Of a stretch of 64,000 nt of DNA, positions 1-15,820 are shown piece by piece. The DNA lies in NCBI RefSeq assembly GCF_026212465.1, contig NC_080048.1, positions 25,913,270 through 25,977,269 of the forward strand, in the 5' to 3' direction. The notes below the pieces were generated by a model, which searched no databases, was not told the origin of the DNA, and saw nothing but the letters and a program-made list of their open reading frames with translations. Source of the DNA: Amaranthus tricolor. Lineage: Eukaryota; Streptophyta; Magnoliopsida; Caryophyllales; Amaranthaceae. A program made the translations under genes and the position numbers. Within the stretch, counting starts at the first letter, position 1; each line of letters opens with the position of its first letter.

Positions 1-3000
1 TCTGGTCACTAGTTTGACGCTATCAATTTCGCGTTTTTATTTGTCAATTTCGCGCGTAAAGTAGGTCAAACATGGTTTGTTAAGCACGAAAATTGGCACA
101 CAACACTATTTGGCATATATTATTGTGTTGAAATGGTTAGACTTGATAATAATAGTCATATGCTAGAAAGTAGAAGTTAAGTTGCGATTTTATGCGTTTT
201 TAAGCGTTTTTGTCAATTTCGCGCGTAAAGTAGGTCAAACATGGTTTGTTATGCACGAAAATTGGCACACAACACTATTTGGCATATATTTATTTGTTGA
301 AATGGTTATACTTGATAATAATAGTCATATGCTAGAAATTAGAAGTTAAGTTGCGATTTTATGGGTTTTTAAGCGTTTTTGTCAATTTCGCGCGTAAAGT
401 AGGTCAAACATGGTTTGTTATGCACGAAACTTGGCACACAACACTATTTGGCATATATTATTGTGTTGAAATGGTTAGAATTGATAATAATAGTCACATG
501 CTAGAAATTAGAAGTTAAGTTGCGATTTTATGCGTTTTTAAGCGTTTTTGTCAATTTCGCGCGTAAAGTACTCAAACTTGGTTTTGATGCGAAACCGGGG
601 CTGATTAAGGCCTTGGTTATGCAAGGAATAATGTTGTGCGTAAGCTTTGATTAATGACACAGTCAAAAACTACAAATGATCATGAAAAGAACACGAAACA
701 ACCACAAACACTTAAACAAAATTCTGATCTAGCAAACTGTCGACCAGCCCTCCTTCGGCTCAGCTTCTAGGAGTCCATGGGGATTGTTAGAATGGTTTTA
801 GGACCTTGATAGCTAGATCCAAGTACCAAGATTCCATTTCCACTTTAGCCTAGGTCCTGGATGCATAGGTTTGGACTCCACGTGTCGTGCAAGGTGGTCT
901 GGTCACTAGTTTGACGCTGTCAATTTCGCGTTTTTATTTGTCAATTTCGCGCGTAAAGTAGGTAAAACATGGTTTGTTATGCACGAAACTTGGCACACAA
1001 CACTATTTGGCATATATTATTGTGTTGAAATGGTTAGACTTGATAATAATAGTCATAAGCTAGAAATTAGAAGTTAAGTTGCGATTTTATGCGTTTTTAA
1101 GCGTTTTTGTCAATTTCGCGCGTAAAGTAGGTCAAACATGGTTTGTTATGCACGAAACTTGGCACACAACACCATTTGGCATATATTATTTTGTTGAAAT
1201 GGTTATACTTGATAATAATAGACATATGCTAGAAATTAGAAGTTAAGTTGCGATTTTATGGGTTTTTAAGCGTTTTTGTCAATTTCGCGCGTAAAGTAGG
1301 TCAAACATGGTTTGTTATGCACGAAACTTGGCACACAACACTATTTGGCATATATTATTGTGTTGAAATGGTTAGAATTGATAATAATAGTCATATGCTA
1401 GAAATTAGAAGTTAAGTTGCGATTTTATGCGTTTTTAAGCGTTTTTGTCAATTTCGCGCGTAAAGTACTAAAACTTGGTTTTGATGCGAAACCGGGGCTG
1501 ATTAAGGCCTTGGTTATGCAAGGATTAATGTTGTGCATATGCTTTGATTAATGACACAGTCAAAAACTACAAATGATCATGAAAAGAACACGAAACAACC
1601 ACAAACACTTAAACAAAATTCAAATCTAGCAAACTGTCGACTAGCCCTCCTTCGGGTCAGCTTCTAGGAGTCCACGGGGATTGTTAGAATGGTTTTAGGA
1701 CATTGATAGCTAGATCCAAGTAACAAGATTCCATTTCCACTTTAGCCTAGGTCCTGGATGCATAGGTTTGGTCTCCACGTGTCGTGCAAGGTGGTCTGGT
1801 CACTAGTTTGATGCTGTCAATTTCGCGTTTTTATTTTTCAATTTCGCGCGTAAAGTAGGTCAAACAAGGTTTGTTATGCACGAAATTTGGCACACAACAC
1901 TATTCGGCATATATTATTGTGTTGAAATGGTTATACTTGATAATAATAGTCATATGCTAGAAATTAGAAGTTAAGTTGCGATTTTATGCGTTTTTAAGCG
2001 TTTTTGTCAATTTCGCGCGTAAAGTAGGTCAAACATGGTTTGTTATGCACGAAACTTGGCACACAACACTATTTGGCATATATTATTGTGTTGAAATGGT
2101 TATACTTGATAATAATAGTCATATGCTAGAAATTAGAAGTTAAGTTGCGATTTTATGGGTTTTTAAGCGTTTTTGTCAATTTCGCGCGTAAAGTAGGTGA
2201 AACATGGTTTGTTATGCACGAAACTTGGCACACAACACTATTTGGCATATATTATTGTGTTGAAATGGTTAGAATTGATAATAATAGTCATATGCTAGAA
2301 ATTAGAAGTTAAGTTGCGATTTTATGCGTTTTTAAGCGTTTTTGTCAATTTCGCGCGTAAAGTAGGTCAAACATGGTTTGTTATGCACGAAACTTGGCAC
2401 ACAACACCATTTGGCATATATTATTTTGTTGAAATGGTTATACTTGATAATAATAGACATATGCTAGAAATTAGAAGTTAAGTTGCGATTTTATGGGTTT
2501 TTAAGCGTTTTTGTCAATTTCGCGCGTAAAGTAGGTCAAACATGGTTTGTTATGCACGAAACTTGGCACACAACACTATTTGGCATATATTATTGTGTTG
2601 AAATGGTTAGAATTGATAATAATAGTCATATGCTAGAAATTAGAAGTTAAGTTGCGATTTTATGCGTTTTTAAGCGTTTTTGTCAATTTCGCGCGTAAAG
2701 TACTAAAACTTGGTTTTGATGCGAAACCGGGGCTGATTAAGGCCTTGGTTATGCAAGGATTAATGTTGTGCATATGCTTTGATTAATGACACAGTCAAAA
2801 ACTACAAATGATCATGAAAAGAACACGAAACAACCACAAACACTTAAACAAAATTCAAATCTAGCAAACTGTCGACTAGCCCTCCTTCGGGTCAGCTTCT
2901 AGGAGTCCACGGGGATTGTTAGAATGGTTTTAGGACATTGATAGCTAGATCCAAGTAACAAGATTCCATTTCCACTTTAGCCTAGGTCCTGGATGCATAG

Positions 3001-6000
3001 GTTTGGTCTCCACGTGTCGTGCAAGGTGGTCTGGTCACTAGTTTGATGCTGTCAATTTCGCGTTTTTATTTTTCAATTTCGCGCGTAAAGTAGGTCAAAC
3101 AAGGTTTGTTATGCACGAAATTTGGCACACAACACTATTCGGCATATATTATTGTGTTGAAATGGTTATACTTGATAATAATAGTCATATGCTAGAAATT
3201 AGAAGTTAAGTTGCGATTTTATGCGTTTTTAAGCGTTTTTGTCAATTTCGCGCGTAAAGTAGGTCAAACATGGTTTGTTATGCACGAAACTTGGCACACA
3301 ACACTATTTGGCATATATTATTGTGTTGAAATGGTTATACTTGATAATAATAGTCATATGCTAGAAATTAGAAGTTAAGTTGCGATTTTATGGGTTTTTA
3401 AGCGTTTTTGTCAATTTCGCGCGTAAAGTAGGTGAAACATGGTTTGTTATGCACGAAACTTGGCACACAACACTATTTGGCATATATTATTGTGTTGAAA
3501 TGGTTAGAATTGATAATAATAGTCATATGCTAGAAATTAGAAGTTAAGTTGCGATTTTATGCGTTTTTAAGCGTTTTTGTCAATTTCGCGCGTAAAGTAC
3601 TCAAACTTGGTTTTGATGCGAAACCGGGGCTGATTAAGGCCTTGGTTATGCAAGGATTAATGTTGTGCGTAAGCTTTGATTAATGACACAGTCAAAAACT
3701 ACAAATGATCATGAAAACAACACGAAACAACCACAAACACTTAAACAAAATTCTGATCTAGCAAACTGTCGACCAGCCCTCCTTCGGCTCAGCTTCTAGG
3801 AGTCCATGGGGATTGTTAGAATGGTTTTAGGACCTTGATAGCTAGATCTAAGTACCAAGATTCCATTTCCACTTTAGCCTAGGTCCTGGATGCATATGTT
3901 TGGACTCCACGTGTCGTGTAAGGTGGTCTGGTCACTAGTTTGACGCAGTCAATTTCGCGTTTTTATTTGTCAATTTCGCGCGTAAAGTAGGTCAAACATG
4001 GTTTGTTAAGCACGAAACATGGCACACAACACTATTTGGCATATATTATTGTGTTGAAATGGTTAGACTTGATAATAATAGTCATATGCTAGAAATTAGA
4101 AGTTAAGTTGCGATTTTATGCGTTTTTAAGCGTTTTTGTCAATTTCGCGCGTAAAGTAGGTCAAACATGGTTTGTTATGCACGAAACTTGGCACACAACA
4201 CTATTTGGCATATACTTATTTGTTGAAATGGTTATACTTGATAATAATAGTCATATGCTAGAAATAAGAAGTTAAGTTGCGATTTTATGGGTTTTTAAGC
4301 GTTTTTGTCAATTTCGCGCGTAAAGTAGGTCAAACATGGTTTGTTATGCACGAAACTTGGCACACAACACTATTTGGCATATATTATTGTGTTGAAATGG
4401 TTAGAATTGATAATAATAGTCACATGCTAGAAATTAGAAGTTAAGTTGCGATTTTATGCGTTTTTAAGCGTTTTTGTCAATTTCGCGCGTAAAGTACTCA
4501 AACTTGGTTTTGATGCGAAACCGGGGCTGATTAAGGCCTTGGTTATGCAAGGAATAATGTTGTGCGTAAGCTTTGATTAATGACACAGTCAAAAACTACA
4601 AATGATCATGAAAAGAACACGAAACAACCACAAACACTTAAACAAAATTCTGATCTAGCAAACTGTCGACCAGCCCTCCTTCAGCTCAGCTTCTAGGAGT
4701 CCATGGGGATTGTTAGAATGGTTTTAGGACCTTGATAGCTAGATCCAAGTACCAAGATTCCATTTCCACTTTAGCCTAGGTCCTGGATGCATAGGTTTGG
4801 ACTCCACGTGTCGTGCAAGGTGGTCTGGTCACTAGTTTGACGCTGTCAATTTCGCGTTTTTATTTGTAAATTTCGCGCGTAAAGTAGGTAAAACATGGTT
4901 TGTTATGCACGAAACTTGGCACACAACACTATTTGGCATATATTATTGTGTTGAAATGGTTAGACTTGATAATAATAGTCATAAGCTAGAAATTAGAAGT
5001 TAAGTTGCGATTTTATGCGTTTTTAAGCGTTTTTGTCAATTTCGCGCGTAAAGTAGGTCAAACATGGTTTGTTATGCACGAAACTTGGCACACAACACCA
5101 TTTGGCATATATTATTTTGTTGAAATGGTTATACTTGATAATAATAGTCATATGCTAGAAATTAGAAGTTAAGTTGCGATTTTATGGGTTTTTAAGCGTT
5201 TTTGTCAATTTCGCGCGTAAAGTAGGTCAAACATGGTTTGTTATGCACGAAACTTGGCACACAACACTATTTGGCATATATTATTGTGTTGAAATGGTTA
5301 GAATTGATAATAATAGTCACATGCTAGAAATTAGAAGTTAAGTTGCGATTTTATGCGTTTTTAAGCGTTTTTGTCAATTTCGCGCGTAAAGTACTCAAAC
5401 TTGGTTTTGATGCGAAACCGGGGCTGATTAAGGCCTTGGTTATGCAAGGAATAATGTTGTGCGTAAGCTTTGATTAATGACACAGTCAAAAACTACAAAT
5501 GATCATGAAAAGAACACGAAACAACCACAAACACTTAAACAAAATTCTGATCTAGCAAACTGTCGACCAGCCCTCCTTCAGCTCAGCTTCTAGGAGTCCA
5601 TGGGGATTGTTAGAATGGTTTTAGGACCTTGATAGCTAGATCCAAGTACCAAGATTCCATTTCCACTTTAGCCTAGGTCCTGGATGCATAGGTTTGGACT
5701 CCACGTGTCGTGCAAGGTGGTCTGGTCACTAGTTTGACGCTGTCAATTTCGCGTTTTTATTTGTCAATTTCGCGCGTAAAGTAGGTAAAACATGGTTTGT
5801 TATGCACGAAACTTGGCACACAACACTATTTGGCATATATTATTGTGTTGAAATGGTTAGACTTGATAATAATAGTCATAAGCTAGAAATTAGAAGTTAA
5901 GTTGCGATTTTATGCGTTTTTAAGCGTTTTTGTCAATTTCGCGCGTAAAGTAGGTCAAACATGGTTTGTTATGCACGAAACTTGGCACACAACACCATTT

Positions 6001-6400
6001 GGCATATATTATTTTGTTGAAATGGTTATACTTGATAATAATAGTCATATGCTAGAAATTAGAAGTTAAGTTGCGATTTTATGGGTTTTTAAGCGTTTTT
6101 GTCAATTTCGCGCGTAAAGTAGGTCAAACATGGTTTGTTATGCACGAAACTTGGCGCACAACACTATTTGGCATATATTATTGTGTTGAAATGGTTAGAA
6201 TTGATAATAATAGTCATATGCTAGAAATTAGAAGTTAAGTTGCGATTTTATGCGTTTTTAAGCGTTTTTGTCAATTTCGCGCGTAAAGTACTAAAACTTG
6301 GTTTTGATGCGAAACCGGGGCTGATTAAGGCCTTGGTTATGCAAGGATTAATGTTGTGCATATGCTTTGATTAATGACACAGTCAAAAACTACAAATGAT
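1..6400. repeat. Satellite array with 897-bp higher-order units
   Basis: Tandem array built from a 169-bp monomer (for example starting at 42, 211, 380 and 549, each beginning tgtcaatttcgcgcg). Three monomers plus a short leader and a spacer of about 349 bp make a higher-order unit. The leader tctggtcactagtttg recurs at 1, 898, 1795, 3030, 3927, 4824 and 5721, so the spacing is 897 bp except for the third unit (1235 bp). The seventh unit runs into the assembly gap. Spacers come in two types: ctgatctagc with taagctttg (units 1, 4, 5, 6) and caaatctagc with catatgctttg (units 2 and 3; unit 7 shows catatgctttg before the gap). No ORF is present. This looks like plant satellite DNA; a centromeric or pericentromeric place is inference only. 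Confidence 0.95.
1795..3029. repeat. Expanded satellite unit with five monomers
   Basis: This unit is 1235 bp, which is 897 plus two extra 169-bp monomers. Its first three monomers match those of the next unit (shared variants aaggtttgtt, attcggcat and ggtgaaacatgg). Its last two monomers and its spacer match the unit before it (shared variants acaccatttgg, tagacatatg and caaatctagc). That chimeric make-up is what a single out-of-register exchange between neighbouring units would leave. Confidence 0.85.
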
Positions 6401-6500
6401 NNNNNNNNNNNNNNNNNNNNNNNNNNNNNNNNNNNNNNNNNNNNNNNNNNNNNNNNNNNNNNNNNNNNNNNNNNNNNNNNNNNNNNNNNNNNNNNNNNNN
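6401..6500. other. Assembly gap (100 N)
   Basis: Exactly 100 N lie between satellite sequence and hAT transposon sequence, the usual placeholder for a gap of unknown length. The satellite very likely continues into it, and the 5' part of the hAT element is lost in it. No reading frame crossing the gap can be trusted. Confidence 0.98.
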
Positions 6501-7195
6501 TCGCAACCATTTTGGACCCACGTTTTAAAACTGAGGTCCTAACTAAAGTAATAGGATTTTATTATCACTCGTTAGATCGCCCGTCTTCTGATGTACAATA
6601 TTATGTAGGAACATGTAAAAAATATTTAGCTGAACTCTATGATTTTTACGCTAGTGTATATAACCCGAAACGCGATATGTCTAGGCGTGCTAGCGTTTCG
6701 GCTCGTCCCACTTTCTATAATTTAGTAATAGCTAACATAATGACTCAAGATGATAGTTTTGTAGGATCTTCTTCTTCCTCGACCACATATTTAGAACTAG
6801 ATAGTTATCTTAAACACCACTTTGAAATAGACCCAAGTGTCTATAATATTTTGGAGTGGTGGAAAGAAAAATCATTTAAATTTCCCATTTTATCGAGAAT
6901 TGCAAAGGATATCCTTGCAATTCCCGCGTCAACTATTGCGTCGGAGTCTGCTTTTAGTGCAGGTAGAAGAGTTTTGGACGAAAAGCGATCTCGTCTTGCT
7001 CCACATAGTATTCAAATATGTGTTTGCAAGAAAGATTGGGATCAAGCGGAGATTCGAACACAAGGACTAAGGAACGATGATGATCAAGACGACGATGATG
7101 ATCCATGGATGATGATGGATACAACTTCATCATCGTCAGGAGGAGAGTCAGCGGAAGCATCTAATCAACCACATGATGATGACGAAGACGAATAG
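6501..7195 (+). CDS. hAT transposase, C-terminal fragment
   Basis: About 231 residues open to a TAG stop at 7193-7195. The start is lost in the gap; an ATG at 6374 lies in satellite DNA and is not the real start. The fragment begins in the RNase H-like fold (ATILDPRFKTE) and continues into the hATC dimerisation domain with WWKEKSFKFPILSRIAKDIL and STIASESAFSAGRRVLDEKR, both hallmarks of plant Ac-type transposases. It ends in a strongly acidic tail (DDDQDDDDDPW and a final DDDEDE). No stop or frameshift is visible in this part, unlike copy 2. Whether the whole gene was functional cannot be judged. Confidence 0.88.
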
Positions 7196-7539
7196 GATCA
7201 ATCCGACAAGCGACAACGATGAATCAACACTCAACAACTATAAATAAAAGGTATGACAAAGAACTACGTGGGCTTTGATTCCTTCGGGATACGTAGGCAG
7301 CTTAGTATTCATTTGGGTACTAGGTTCAAGTCCATTTTCTCCCTCTTTTTTTATTATTCATCTTTATCGACATTATCATTGATTCGTTTCTTATTAATTT
7401 ATTTTTTTCCATTCTTTTTAGTAAATATTTCAATAACGATGACAACTTGACATGCAATGAATTTCGCTAATAATCAAGTAATCATCAAAGGTACGTCCGC
7501 GATATTATAGTATTTTTTTATTATACAAAAATTTAAAGA

Positions 7540-7759
7540 AAAAATTAAAATGGAACCGATGGTCCGACCCGCCCGTCCCGTGAGTTGGAACCGCCGGAAC
7601 CGCCTCATGAACCGCCAAGGAACCGTTTGGAACCGCCCGGAACCGGAACCGGAACCGGAACCGTTCGCGACAGCTTCCAAATGGAACCGGAACCGGGTGG
7701 AACCGGAACCGGATGGAACCGGAACGGAACTGGACCAACCCGGACCGTGGCCATGCCTA
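7540..7759. repeat. hAT subterminal GGAACC repeat block
   Basis: A GC-rich stretch made largely of GGAACC and CCGGAACC repeats just inside the right terminal repeat. Matching blocks lie at both ends of the complete hAT copy (29781-29940 and 35880-36145). In hAT elements, arrays of short motifs at this place are transposase binding sites; that role here is inferred from family knowledge. ORFs on both strands in this block are low-complexity artefacts. Confidence 0.7.
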
Positions 7760-7915
7760 CCTATACCGCTATACCAGTTCCTCAATACAAGATACCGATC
7801 TTTAAATATCGCCACCCTTTTCATTTTATCGCCACCACCCTCTCCCTCGAAATTACGTATTTGCCCCTGGAGTTTAAAAAATTACAAAATTGCCACTCCT
7901 TACAAATATCTTATT

Positions 7916-8330
<415 letters not shown>

Positions 8331-8425
8331 TGAATCGCCCAGAATTAGGCGATTGAACCGTGGTTCAATCGCCCAAAAACTGGCGATTGAACCATGGTTC
8401 AATCGCCCAATTTTGGGCGACTCAC
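8331..8425. repeat. Palindromic block, left arm copy 1
   Basis: A compact block containing two perfect or near-perfect palindromes: ggcgattgaaccatggttca followed by atcgcc, and ggcgattgaaccgtggttca followed by atcgcc. It is flanked by the short palindrome caattttggg/cgac. The same block recurs at 8668-8758 in the same orientation and at 9085-9178 inverted. Confidence 0.9.
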
Positions 8426-8445
8426 TTTTTTTTTTCTTTATCGAA

Positions 8446-8484
<39 letters not shown>

Positions 8485-8540
8485 TAACTTTTTTATATTC
8501 TTAAAAAAGAATATAAATAAAATTAATAATAATAACAGTA

Positions 8541-8613
<73 letters not shown>

Positions 8614-8640
8614 CAACAACAATAATAAAATTAAAATTAA
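8446..8640. repeat. TAA microsatellite, left arm second module
   Basis: (TAA)n tracts at about 8446-8484 and 8538-8625 around a second copy of the tatattcttaaaaaagaat block. This is a tandem duplicate of the module starting near 8015. Confidence 0.9.
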
Positions 8641-8667
8641 TAATTATTATTCAAAAAAAAAAATTTA

Positions 8668-8758
8668 TCGCCCAGAATTAGGCGATTGAACCGTGGTTCA
8701 ATCGCCCAAAAACTGGCGATTGAACCATGGTTCAATCGCCCAATTTTGGGCGACTCAC
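8668..8758. repeat. Palindromic block, left arm copy 2
   Basis: Second, nearly identical copy of the block at 8331-8425, in the same orientation. It is followed again by ctcac, a T-run and a (TAA)n tract. Confidence 0.9.
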
Positions 8759-8779
8759 TTTTTTTTTCTTTCTTTTAGG

Positions 8780-8814
<35 letters not shown>

Positions 8815-8828
8815 TTATAAATTAATGT

Positions 8829-8902
8829 GGCCTATTAGCTATGTTGGTTAGAGCGTTGTGCTAAAAACGCATAGGTCACAGGTTCAAGATCTGCACAGAC
8901 CA
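8829..8902 (+). pseudogene. tRNA-Ile-like relic
   Basis: The sequence ggcctattagctatgttggt, then tagagcgttgtgct, matches the acceptor and D-arm of a plant tRNA-Ile(AAU). A T-arm-like ggttcaagatc follows. The anticodon loop reads ctaaaaa, so the expected AAT is altered, one D-loop base differs (tatg for tcag), and the 3' acceptor strand (cagacca) does not pair with ggcctat. It is a decayed tRNA or tRNA-derived repeat, not a working gene. Confidence 0.7.
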
Positions 8903-8949
8903 TTATTAAATAATTATCAATTTTTTATCATATATTTTTTCCAAAATCA

Positions 8950-8989
8950 GTTATTAGCACAACGCTCTAACCAACTGAGCTAATAGGCC
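8950..8989 (-). pseudogene. tRNA-Ile 5' half, inverted
   Basis: On the minus strand, ggcctattagctcagttggt and tagagcgttgtgctaataac match the 5' half of tRNA-Ile, with the intact D-loop and the anticodon AAT. Similarity stops just after the anticodon loop. It faces the relic at 8829-8902 across about 47 bp, forming the centre of the fold-back. Confidence 0.72.
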
Positions 8990-8999
8990 ACATTAATCT

Positions 9000-9003
9000 A
9001 TAA

Positions 9004-9057
<54 letters not shown>

Positions 9058-9060
9058 TTC
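9000..9060. repeat. TTA microsatellite, right arm inner tract
   Basis: (TTA)n tract that mirrors the (TAA)n tract at about 8780-8815 across the tRNA centre. Confidence 0.9.
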
Positions 9061-9084
9061 CAAAAAGAACAAAAAAAAAAGAGG

Positions 9085-9178
9085 GAGTCGCCCAAAATTG
9101 GGCGATTGAACCATGGTTCAATCGCCAGTTTTTGGGCGATTGAACCACGGTTCAATCGCCTAATTCTGGGCGATTCAA
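9085..9178. repeat. Palindromic block, right arm (inverted)
   Basis: Inverted copy of the blocks at 8331-8425 and 8668-8758, with the same two palindromes in reverse order. Confidence 0.9.
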
Positions 9179-9204
9179 TTTTTTTTTTGAATAATAATTA
9201 TCAA

Positions 9205-9480
<276 letters not shown>

Positions 9481-9791
9481 AGAAATTTGAAATGAGTGGC
9501 ACAATTGTAATTTTTTAAAAATCAAAGGACAAATTTGTAATTTCCTTAAGAAAGAGGTGGCGATAAAATAAAAAGGAGTGGCGATAAAATAAAAAGGGAT
9601 GACGAAGTTTAGCAACACTCTACGAGATTCCTTCTTTACTAATGGTTGACTGAAGAAAAAAAAAATAGAACTGTAACAAAAACTCTAATTATTACAGACC
9701 TATGCCACAGCATCAGTTTGTCTGTTGGTTCATATCATATCATTCAATAATCAATTATACAAACAAGAGTATAGTAAATATGCATAACACT

Positions 9792-9793
<2 letters not shown>

Positions 9794-9831
<38 letters not shown>
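9794..9831. repeat. Poly(A) run of 38
   Basis: Uninterrupted run of 38 A, about 50 bp beyond the stop codon of the O-methyltransferase gene. In the gene's sense it is a poly(T) run in or just past the 3' untranslated region. Its length may be uncertain because of sequencing slippage. Confidence 0.9.
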
Positions 9832-9834
<3 letters not shown>

Positions 9835-9879
9835 TTCCAATAGTTGGTGAGTGATGGCGACCGTGATTGTTGAGAAAAA

Positions 9880-12918
<3,039 letters not shown>

Positions 12919-13160
12919 TTTTGTGGTATTTTTTATTCTACTTATGTTTCTTGATCTCTTTCTTTTGTGGTTTCAAGCCTGAAATGTTTTTAAGATTTTG
13001 GTCACAAAATATATGGAACTAGAAGTACCGGTTTAGTATCTCTTTTTGAATAATGAAATAAGATAGTGGGAGGTTATTAGACCGGTAACTTTAACCGGTT
13101 TGGAGTTGGTGAAAAGTTGGGTAAGTGGACCCATGAAACATCATCACATTTTCGTGGAGT
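12919..13160 (-). promoter_or_regulatory. CCoAOMT 5' leader and proximal promoter
   Basis: Upstream of the ATG at 12918. A TATA-like ccatatattttg lies at about 13005-13016, some 90 bp from the ATG. Farther upstream, on the sense strand, are tacccaact (about 13115-13123) and caccaactcc (about 13102-13111), which resemble the AC elements bound by MYB factors in phenylpropanoid promoters, and aaccggtta. The role is inferred from motif likeness and the position. Confidence 0.5.
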
Positions 13161-14478
13161 TTCGCTTCATGTGTCCTACACATGCTCACATCTCACATGA
13201 AAATAAAAATAATAACGACGCTTCCCGTTGATTTTTTAATTATCAAGAAGAGATTTAAGAGAACAAACATTTTGTAGGAAATCATTTACTTCTTAAGTTG
13301 TTAGGAAATATTTTTAAAATTTTTATCTGAACTTTAAAATTCGTTATTTTTCAAAAGTAAAAAACTTAATTAATGTTCATGGATTGGTTTTTTAAAAAAT
13401 GCTTCTAAATAACTACTTTTTCTATTCCTTTTTATTTCTCCACTTTAAGTTTTTTTTCACTTTATGAGACATAAATTTAAATTTGTCTTTTAAAGTATAT
13501 ACTCAAGATAAAATATATTCATATAGCATCTTGTTATATTCGTCCTGATGCAAATAATTTTAATATATAATTTTTACAATTTTTTCCTTTTATGCAGGGT
13601 TTCTTCTGTTTGGGGTAAATTCAATAGCTTTCTTCTAGTTCTCCCTATGAAGAGAGTACGGATATGGGTGTTTTGTCAACTTTCCTCACCTAAATCCTAC
13701 TCTCGAGCGGGATATTAGGTATGATGATGATGATGATGATTAACTTTTACAATTTTTTATTATGCGTAGTACTATGAAATATCGAGCCTTAAAATTTGCT
13801 TTGAAATACGTGAAAAAATAAAGTTGACAAAACGAAGGGAGTAAATAATTAGTCTAATTAATGTTTTGATGAGAATACTTTGAAATTTAATTTATTACAG
13901 CTTAATATAAATCTAGAAAACTTATTAAACAACTACAACGTATTAAAATTTAAATACTTGGTTGAATAAAATTAATAACCTTAACTCCATTTGTTTTTAT
14001 GTGTTACAAGTTTTTAGTAAAGTTCAAGACATACTTAATGGATAAAAATACTATTGATTGATGGAATATTTACTTGGATGGGAGTGATATAAAAATAAAA
14101 ACATTAAAAAAAATTTTGCAGTCAGTCCAAACATTCCAAAGTATTCTACCAACTCAGGCTTTGATATGGAGTAAGGAGAGCATTATGGAGTTAATGTTAC
14201 ATGCATAAGATAAGTAGAATACGCAATTAGAATGTGGGCACCAACTCCTTGAATGGGATCAAGCGTAGTTTTCTCTCTTCACCAACCGCACTACTTCAAC
14301 TCCCTGTCCACTAAACTCAAGACTTATTTCCACCAATATTTTGACTTAACTCCTATTACAAATGTGGAATACACGTCAACTTTCTCCCGAACCAGATATA
14401 TTGGGTTTGGGACTTTGGCTTAATCAATATATTTTGGTTTTTGGGTCTAACTTTTGAGATCTAATAGGATCTGGATCT
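13161..14478. other. AT-rich spacer with a possible retroposon 3' end
   Basis: No gene is supported. At about 13590-13742 the sequence ctcgagcgggatattaggta followed by (tga)n resembles the 3' ends of plant non-LTR retroposons, which end in short GAT/TGA repeats. Remnants like gttgacaaaacgaagggagt (about 13822) resemble a MITE end. Confidence 0.4.
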
Positions 14479-14483
14479 ATATC

Positions 14484-14718
14484 TGCTAGAATATATTACA
14501 ATATATTGATTTATATTTTAATAATATTCTAATTATAGTGTATATATGTAACTTTAGTAATTACCTTATATGTGATACAATTAGCATATTCTTAGGTGTA
14601 AATTGATCTTGATAGACTAGCATTATTCTAGGCTTAATCATAGCTTTGACCATCTTGTAATAGGCAGATATAAGACCTACTTTTCGATTGCTCAAACTCA
14701 TGGAATATACTTCCTTCA
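14484..14718 (+). repeat. copia-1 left LTR
   Basis: 235 bp starting tgctagaata and ending ttccttca. Compared with the right LTR it differs at four sites, including the third base (tgc for tgt). Contains the promoter and R region by family knowledge; no clear TATA box is singled out. Confidence 0.95.
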
Positions 14719-14730
14719 TGGTATCAGACT
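14719..14730 (+). other. copia-1 primer-binding site
   Basis: tggtatcaga directly after the left LTR is complementary to the 3' end of plant initiator tRNA-Met, the usual primer of copia elements. Confidence 0.85.
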
Positions 14731-14785
14731 TGTTTCGTTCCTAAACATCTTTCTCTTCTTTCTTATTATCTTCTTCTCCACCTCC

Positions 14786-15481
14786 ATGGCTGAAACACCA
14801 AAATTTCATCCAGCTCTTACCATTACTAATGTGAAATCTCTCATTCCTATCACACTAGACAATGAACAATCTCTTTATCACTCTTGGGCTACCCTATTTA
14901 CAAATCTTGTTAGGGTCCATGATTTGTATGAACATTTGGTTCCCCCTACGAAAGAAATAGCAAAAGCTGCATTTCAGGCTAACAAATCGGCCGACCTTGC
15001 TTTCTGGAATCGTCTTGATGCGGTGGTGTTGCAATGGATATATGGTACGGTATCCAAAGACCTCCTTAATGCTATTCTCCGTCGTAATGACACGGCCGAA
15101 GGAGCATGGAAAAGACTTGAAGCTTTATTCCAAGATAACAAGGCTTCTCGTGCTACTCATCTTGAAGAAGATTTTGCTAATGCTGATTTTGAGTCTTTCG
15201 ACTCCATTGATAATTTCTGTAACCACCTTCAATCTCTCGCGGATCGGCTCGCGGATGTTGATGCTCCCGTTACAAATGGTCGACTTGTCCTTCGACTCAC
15301 TGGGTCTTTACCAGAAGCTTATAGTGGTACGGTGGATTATATTCAAAATCAAGACCCCTTACCATCGTTCGAGAATTGTCGATCTCGATTGAAAATGGCC
15401 GAGCGCACCATTAAAGCACGGCTTGCTCGTGAGGCAGGAGGTTCTCGGGGTTCCTCGGCGATGATGGCTGCTTCTGAATGA
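14786..15481 (+). pseudogene. copia-1 Gag
   Basis: 231 residues from the ATG at 14786 to a TGA at 15479-15481. It belongs to the UBN2-type plant copia Gag family (YHSWATLFTNLVRVHDLYEHL, then the LFQDNKASRATHLEEDFANA and LPEAYSGTVDYIQNQDPLP regions). The same frame continues after the stop for 89 codons through a Gln/Pro/Trp-rich linker that has no CCHC zinc knuckle, as in some plant copia families. It stops again at a TAA at 15749-15751, then runs straight into pol. Gag and pol were therefore once one frame. Confidence 0.88.
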
Positions 15482-15820
15482 ACTACTGACCACTATCCCT
15501 TTAAACGTGGCTCCTCTAACAAAATCCGTAATTCAAGGTTCAAAGCAAAAGGCAAGGATCACGGTGATATTTCTGGTATGGGGGTTTATGCCACGTCACA
15601 GCCACGTAAGCAGGTACACCAGCCACACAGGCAACCACGTGGCCAGCAACATCCTAAGTGGCATTCTACTTGGCAGCAATATCCATGGGGTGGCTGGGCT
15701 GTACCACCTTGCCCATATCCTAATTATCCATGGCAGCCCAGACCTCCATAACAGGCCCAGCAAAGCAAGCCCAAAAGTCGACCTACAAGCATACTCGGCC
15801 CACGACCAGTCCAACAGCCG

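Larger units (their letters stand above)
6501..7759 (+). mobile_element. hAT transposon, 3' part (copy 1)
   Basis: The right part of a hAT-superfamily DNA transposon, cut at its left by the assembly gap. It holds the C-terminal transposase coding region, an untranslated tail with gggctttgattccttcgg, a GGAACC-rich subterminal block, and the right terminal repeat ccgtggccatgccta ending at 7759. The same terminal sequence, transposase and tail occur in the complete element at 29766-36160 on the opposite strand. The target duplication cannot be checked because the left end is missing. Confidence 0.85.
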